Assembly: GCF_029846275.1 (NCBI RefSeq)
Contig: NZ_JARVWS010000004.1
Span: 186,001 to 250,000 of the forward strand
DNA length: 64,000 nt
Reading direction: 5' to 3'
Source of the DNA: Nocardioides sp. CER19
Lineage (GTDB): Bacteria > Actinomycetota > Actinomycetes > Propionibacteriales > Nocardioidaceae
Of this stretch, positions 60,104 to 64,000 are shown piece after piece. How positions within the stretch are numbered: position 1 is the stretch's first letter; every line of letters begins with the position of its first letter. Under the pieces are notes generated by a model that saw nothing but the letters and a program-made list of their open reading frames with translations, made no database searches and had not been told where the DNA came from. Both the position numbers and the translations under genes were made by a program.

Positions 60104-62581
60104 ATGGCACGACGCAACACTCCCGAGCTCCCGGCTGACGACTTCGAGGAGCACATCCTCGACACAGACATCAAGCAGGAGATGGAGTCGTCGTTCCTCG
60201 AGTACGCCTACTCCGTCATCTACTCGCGGGCGCTCCCCGACGCGCGTGACGGCCTCAAGCCGGTCCAGCGCCGGATCCTCTACACGATGCACGACATGCG
60301 GCTCCTCCCCGACCGCGGCCACGTCAAGAGCGCCCGCGTCGTCGGCGAGGTGATGGGTCGGCTGCACCCGCACGGCGACGGCGCGATCTACGACGCGCTC
60401 GTCCGGATGGCGCAGGCCTGGTCGCTGCGCCTGCCGTTCATCGACGGCCACGGCAACTTCGGCTCGCTCGACGACGGCCCGGCCGCGATGCGATACACCG
60501 AGTGCCGGATGGCTCCCCCGGCCGTGGCGATGACCGCGAACATCGACGAGAACACCGTCGACTTCCGGCCCAACTACGACTCCCGCGAGCTCGAGCCCGC
60601 CGTGCTGCCGGCCGCGATCCCCAACCTGGTCGTCAACGGCACCACCGGCATCGCGGTCGGCATGGCGACCAACATGGCGCCGCACAACCTCGTCGAGGTG
60701 GTCGCCGCACTGCGCGAGCTCATCCGGAACCCCGCCATGACCGTCGAGGACCTGATGCGGTTCGTGCCCGGCCCGGACCTGCCGACCGGCGGCACGATCG
60801 TCGGCCTCGACGGCATCAAGGACGCCTACACGAACGGCCGCGGCAGCTTCAAGATCCGCGCGACCGCTCGGGTCGAGACGGTCGGGCGCCGCAAGGGCAT
60901 CGTCGTCACCGAGCTGCCCTACGGCGTCGGCATCGAGAAGGTCGTGGAGCGCATCAAGACGCTCGTGCAGTCCAAGAAGCTCCAGGGCATCTCGGCCGTC
61001 ACCGACCTCACCGACAAGAACAACGGCACCCGCCTCGTCATCGAGGTCAAGAACGGCTTCGTCCCCGAGGTCCTCCTCGAGCAGCTCTACAAGCAGACGC
61101 CGATGGAGGACTCCTTCGGCATCAACAACGTCTGCCTCGTCGACGGGCAGCCGCGGACGCTCGGTCTCAAGGAGCTGCTCGAGGTCTTCCTGCGGCACCG
61201 CTACGACGTCGTACGCCGGCGCAGCCAGTTCCGCCGCGACAAGGCCGCGGCCCGGCTGCACCTGGTCGAGGGCCTCCTCATCGCGATCCTCGACATCGAC
61301 GAGGTCATCCAGCTGATCCGGTCGAGCGACAACGGCGCCGAGGCCAAGCAGCGCCTCATGTCGGTCTTCGACCTCACCGACGCGCAGGCCGAGTACATCC
61401 TCGAGATGCAGCTGCGCCGGCTCACCAAGTTCTCCCGGATCGAGCTCGAGAAGGAGCAGGAGGAGCTCCAGCGCACGATCGAGGGGCTCGACGCGATCCT
61501 GGCCGACGAGAAGCTGCTGCAGAAGGTCGTCTCCGACGAGCTGGGTGACGTCGCCAAGACCTACGGCACGCCCCGGCGCACGGTGCTGCTCGCCAGCGCC
61601 GGTACGGCGGCCATCGAGGCCCAGAAGATGTCGCTCGAGGTCGCCGACGACCCCTGCTTCGCGCTGCTCTCGTCGACGGGCCTGCTGGCTCGCACGTCCG
61701 ACGCCGAGCCGATCGCCACCGGGGAGGGCCGCGCCAACCACGACGTGGTCACCTCCGTCGTCCGGACGACGGCCCGCGGCGAGATCGGGGTCGTCACCTC
61801 TCGCGGCCGGCTGCTGCGGCTCGGCGTGCTCGACCTGCCGTCCCTCCCGCCGACCCACGTCGACCCCAACCTCCAGGGCGGCGTACCGCTCTCCGCGCTG
61901 CTCACCCTCGAGCCCGGCGAGCGCGCGCTGGCACTCACGACGCTGACCGCCGACGGCCCGGGCCTCGCCCTCGGCACGCGGCTGGGCATCGTCAAGCGCG
62001 TCAACCCGGAGATCCTCAACCGCGACGAGTGGGACGTCATCAACCTCTCCGACGGCGACGAGGTCGTCGGCGCGGTCCAGCTCGCGACCGGCACCGAGAC
62101 GCTCTGCTTCATCACCTCCGACGCGCAGCTGCTGCACTTCGGCGCCGAGGGCGTGCGCCCGCAGGGCCGCAACGCCGGTGGCATGGCCGGCGTCCGCGTC
62201 GCCCAGGGCTCGCGGGTCGCGTTCTTCGGCGCGATCCCCGCCGGCATGGACGCCGTCGTCGTCACGTCCTCCGGCTCCTCGACGGCGCTGCCGGGCACCG
62301 AACCGGGCTCGGTGAAGGTCACCCCGTTCGCCGAGTACCCGGGCAAGGGCCGGGCGACCGGCGGCGTCCGTTGCCACCGCTACCTCAAGGGCGAGGACAC
62401 ACTGGTCTTCGCGTGGGCGGGGCCGGCCCCGGCGCGGGCCGCCGCCAACAGCGGCGCGCCCATCGTGCTGCCCGAGGCCAACGGCCGGCGCGACGGCTCC
62501 GGGATCCCGGCGCCGCAGCCGATCGACGCCTGCTCCGGCCCGGCCGGGCTGCTGGTCGGCGCGACCCCTGTGGAAGGCTGA
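60104..62581 (+). CDS. parC: DNA topoisomerase IV subunit A (GyrA/ParC family)
   Basis: An 825-residue type IIA topoisomerase A subunit. The start region ESSFLEYAYSVIYSRALPD, the helix with HPHGDGAIYDALVRMAQ (88-104) and the catalytic Tyr 131 in AMRYTECRM are intact. The C-terminal beta-pinwheel is present from ~505. The GyrA-box is degenerate (PQGRNAGGMAG instead of QRRGGKG), so this is the decatenating ParC-type enzyme rather than gyrase A. Gly 93 occupies the position of E. coli GyrA Ser83, and Asp 97 that of Asp87. ATG 60104 has GACAAT 7 nt upstream. No parE is in the window. Confidence 0.92.
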   Translation: MARRNTPELPADDFEEHILDTDIKQEMESSFLEYAYSVIYSRALPDARDGLKPVQRRILYTMHDMRLLPDRGHVKSARVVGEVMGRLHPHGDGAIYDALVRMAQAWSLRLPFIDGHGNFGSLDDGPAAMRYTECRMAPPAVAMTANIDENTVDFRPNYDSRELEPAVLPAAIPNLVVNGTTGIAVGMATNMAPHNLVEVVAALRELIRNPAMTVEDLMRFVPGPDLPTGGTIVGLDGIKDAYTNGRGSFKIRATARVETVGRRKGIVVTELPYGVGIEKVVERIKTLVQSKKLQGISAVTDLTDKNNGTRLVIEVKNGFVPEVLLEQLYKQTPMEDSFGINNVCLVDGQPRTLGLKELLEVFLRHRYDVVRRRSQFRRDKAAARLHLVEGLLIAILDIDEVIQLIRSSDNGAEAKQRLMSVFDLTDAQAEYILEMQLRRLTKFSRIELEKEQEELQRTIEGLDAILADEKLLQKVVSDELGDVAKTYGTPRRTVLLASAGTAAIEAQKMSLEVADDPCFALLSSTGLLARTSDAEPIATGEGRANHDVVTSVVRTTARGEIGVVTSRGRLLRLGVLDLPSLPPTHVDPNLQGGVPLSALLTLEPGERALALTTLTADGPGLALGTRLGIVKRVNPEILNRDEWDVINLSDGDEVVGAVQLATGTETLCFITSDAQLLHFGAEGVRPQGRNAGGMAGVRVAQGSRVAFFGAIPAGMDAVVVTSSGSSTALPGTEPGSVKVTPFAEYPGKGRATGGVRCHRYLKGEDTLVFAWAGPAPARAAANSGAPIVLPEANGRRDGSGIPAPQPIDACSGPAGLLVGATPVEG

Positions 62582-62586
62582 GCGCC

Positions 62587-63276
62587 ATGCGTCGTCCCGT
62601 CCTCGCCGCGCTGGCCGCTGCCCTCCTGCTGGCCGGCTGCTCCGGCGGCGGTGGATCCGACAAGCCGACCCTCACCCCCGACAAGGTGATGGCGCTCGCG
62701 AAGGCCAAGCTCGACGAGACCAGCGGTGTCCACTTCACGCTGGACTCCAAGAACGTGGACGCGAGCACCACCGGGCTGCTCTCCGCGCAGGGCGTCCTCA
62801 CCCACGCCCCCGCGTTCGACGGGAAGATCGTCGTCCAGGTGGCCGGCCTCAAGCCCGAGGTCCCCGTCATCGCGGTGGACGGCAAGGTCTACGCCCAGCT
62901 GCCCCTGACGACCGGCTGGCAGGACATCAACCCGGCCGACTACGGCGCCCCCGACCCGGCCGCGCTGATGTCCCCCGACCACGGGCTGTCCTCGATGCTC
63001 ACCGCGACCACCGGCCTGAAGAAGGGCAAGACCGTCCGCGGCGGCGCGGGCAACAAGGAGATCCTCACCTCCTACTCCGGCACACTGCCCGCATCCTCGG
63101 CCGCGGTGATCGTCCCGACGGTGAAGGGCGACGTCGACGCGACCTACACGGTGACCGACGACCACGAGCTGCGCCAGGCGGTGCTCACCGGCGACTTCTA
63201 CGGCACCGGCAACACCGAGACCTACACGGTGACGGTCGACCAGTACGGCACCGAGAAGGACATCAAGGCCCCGTGA
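62587..63276 (+). CDS. lprG: LppX/LprAFG family lipoprotein
   Basis: A 229-residue lipoprotein. The lipobox is LLLAGCS with Cys 20, followed by a Gly/Ser linker. The mature part has the LppX_LprAFG half-barrel: KLDETSGVHFTLDSKN, GLLSAQGVLTHAPAFDG, KVYAQLPLTTGWQDINPADYG and TYTVTDDHELRQAVLTG. In mycobacteria LprG binds triacylated glycolipids and works with the MFS pump P55, encoded just downstream, to move them to the cell surface. The same order is present here. It starts 5 bp after the parC stop, so it may also be read with parC. The symbol rests on family and context. Confidence 0.88.
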   Translation: MRRPVLAALAAALLLAGCSGGGGSDKPTLTPDKVMALAKAKLDETSGVHFTLDSKNVDASTTGLLSAQGVLTHAPAFDGKIVVQVAGLKPEVPVIAVDGKVYAQLPLTTGWQDINPADYGAPDPAALMSPDHGLSSMLTATTGLKKGKTVRGGAGNKEILTSYSGTLPASSAAVIVPTVKGDVDATYTVTDDHELRQAVLTGDFYGTGNTETYTVTVDQYGTEKDIKAP

Positions 63277-63349
63277 CCGGTGTCGGTGGTTGAGGTGCGA
63301 GCACCGCAGGTCGGTGTTTGAGGTGCGAGCGGAGCGAGCCTCGAAACCC
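63277..63349. repeat. Interspersed repeat at the lprG-MFS junction
   Basis: Two related copies follow each other: GTTGAGGTGCGAGCACCG (from 63289) and GTTTGAGGTGCGAGCGGAGC (from 63316), the second continuing to GAGCCTCGAAACC (63337-63349). The full form is an imperfect hairpin of a type I recall from Nocardioides-like genomes. It replaces any normal spacer, and the MFS frame starts inside it. Confidence 0.75.
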
Positions 63350-64000
63350 GGTCTCCTGGCGCTCGCCGCGGTCGCTGTCGCGTTCGCCGCCGCCGACACC
63401 TACGTCGTCGTGCTCGCGCTGCCCGACATCATGCACGGCGTCGGACTGTCGGTGGAGCAGCTGCAGAAGGGCGCCCCGATCGTCTCCGGCTTCCTGCTCG
63501 GGTACGTCGCCATGCTGCCGCTCATCGGCCGGATCGCCGACCTGCGCGGCCGGCCACCGGTGCTGGTCGCCGGGCTCGTCCTGTTCGCCTTCGGCTCCCT
63601 CGTCACCGCGCTCGCCTACGACCTGCCCATGCTGGTGGCGGGCCGCTTCCTGCAGGGCGTCGGCGGCGGTGCGCTGGTACCGGCCACCCTCGCCCTGGTC
63701 GCCGACCTCTACCCCGTCGAGCGGCGCGGCGTACCGCTCGGCGTCGTGTCCGCCGTCCAGGAGCTCGGCTCGGTGCTGGGGCCGCTGCTCGGCGCCGTCG
63801 TCCTCGCCGTCGCCGACTGGCGGGTGATCTTCGTGATCAACCTCGTCGTCGGTGTCGTGCTCGCCGTGGCCATCGGCGGTGCTTCCGCGCCGTCCGGGTC
63901 TCGATACGCTCGCTGGCACTCGCCGCTCGACCAGGGGGACGCCGCTGGTGTCCGGGGGTCGAGACCGTTCGACTGGCCCGGCACCGCCCTTCTTGTCGTC
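63314..64000 (+). CDS. MFS (DHA2-type) efflux transporter, 3' truncated by the window
   Basis: At least 229 residues are visible. TM1 is LALAAVAVAFAAADTYVVVLALPDI, the MFS loop 2-3 motif is GRIADLRGRPPVLV, and motif C in TM5 is GVVSAVQELGSVLGPLLGA, as expected for drug/H+ antiporters with 14 segments. Adjacent lprG suggests the P55 (Rv1410c)-like glycolipid and drug exporter. The start is uncertain: GTG 63314, GTG 63323 or TTG 63290, all inside a repeat, so the N-terminal residues FEVRAERASKPG are repeat-encoded. A second repeat at 63897-63966 lies in frame in the central loop. Confidence 0.88.
   Translation, partial: MFEVRAERASKPGLLALAAVAVAFAAADTYVVVLALPDIMHGVGLSVEQLQKGAPIVSGFLLGYVAMLPLIGRIADLRGRPPVLVAGLVLFAFGSLVTALAYDLPMLVAGRFLQGVGGGALVPATLALVADLYPVERRGVPLGVVSAVQELGSVLGPLLGAVVLAVADWRVIFVINLVVGVVLAVAIGGASAPSGSRYARWHSPLDQGDAAGVRGSRPFDWPGTALLVV
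63897..63966. repeat. 70-bp repeat-like insert inside the MFS coding frame
   Basis: The segment begins with GGTCTCGA (63897-63904) and ends with its reverse complement TCGAGACC (63959-63966). Inside is TACGCTCGCTGGCACTCGCC then GCTCGACCAGG, a form I recall as a common intergenic repeat in related actinobacteria. Here it is read as GSRYARWHSPLDQG within the central loop, with no stop or frameshift. Confidence 0.7.

Overview
The window is a piece of chromosome from a high-GC actinobacterium. The third-codon G/C bias, the many GTG starts, the F420-type luciferase-like oxidoreductase, the DUF3159/DUF3710/DUF4193/DUF4235 families, SepH, and gene order shared with Mycobacterium all point to Actinomycetia. 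Repeat sequences I associate with Nocardioides make Nocardioidaceae my best guess (inference). No rRNA, tRNA, CRISPR, prophage or transposase gene was seen. About 60 protein genes fill the window with short gaps.

Layout. 1-5942: the 3' part of a large secreted BNR-repeat protein, a YjbR-like protein, an AbrB-family membrane protein and an MFS transporter. 6006-15685: a LuxR/TPR regulator, an FAD monooxygenase, DNA repair genes (uvrB, an AlkA-like glycosylase, an ATP-dependent ligase), a phospholipase D/cardiolipin synthase-like protein and a TetR regulator with a 27-bp palindromic operator. 15686-21703: a PASTA kinase, then a lipid block (thiolase, high-molecular-weight FabG, MaoC dehydratase, TesB) that matches the fadA2-fabG4-htdX locus of M. 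tuberculosis. 21700-34122: PAC2 protein, amino acid permease, L,D-transpeptidase, dxs, several secreted or small proteins, YjbQ and MTH1187 proteins, a sigma factor with a membrane beta-propeller partner, and a GH6-like secreted protein. 34219-37050: aconitase with a structured upstream region.

37384-49043 largely follows M. tuberculosis Rv2689c-Rv2701c: TRAM RNA methyltransferase, a KimA-like K+ importer, two TrkA proteins (ceoB, ceoC), DUF3159, OB-fold protein, DUF3710, dut, DUF3093, DUF4193 and suhB, with DUF4235 and hemH added. 49146-64000: aldonolactone oxidase, a second sigma/beta-propeller pair, a UPF0126/TRIC-like protein, sepH, thymidine kinase, a phosphodiesterase-like protein, a PatZ-like acyltransferase, a RibD-type reductase, parC, and an lprG-like lipoprotein followed by an MFS pump (the lprG-p55 arrangement).

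Two signals stand out beyond the genes. First, short repeats: ten 22-bp units arranged head-to-head as a 236-bp inverted repeat at 54632-54867, related units at 20740-20806, and two other repeat types at the start of and inside the last MFS gene. Second, at least 22 genes have a TANNNT -10 hexamer exactly 6-8 nt before the start codon, implying widespread leaderless transcription; I used this to choose several starts.
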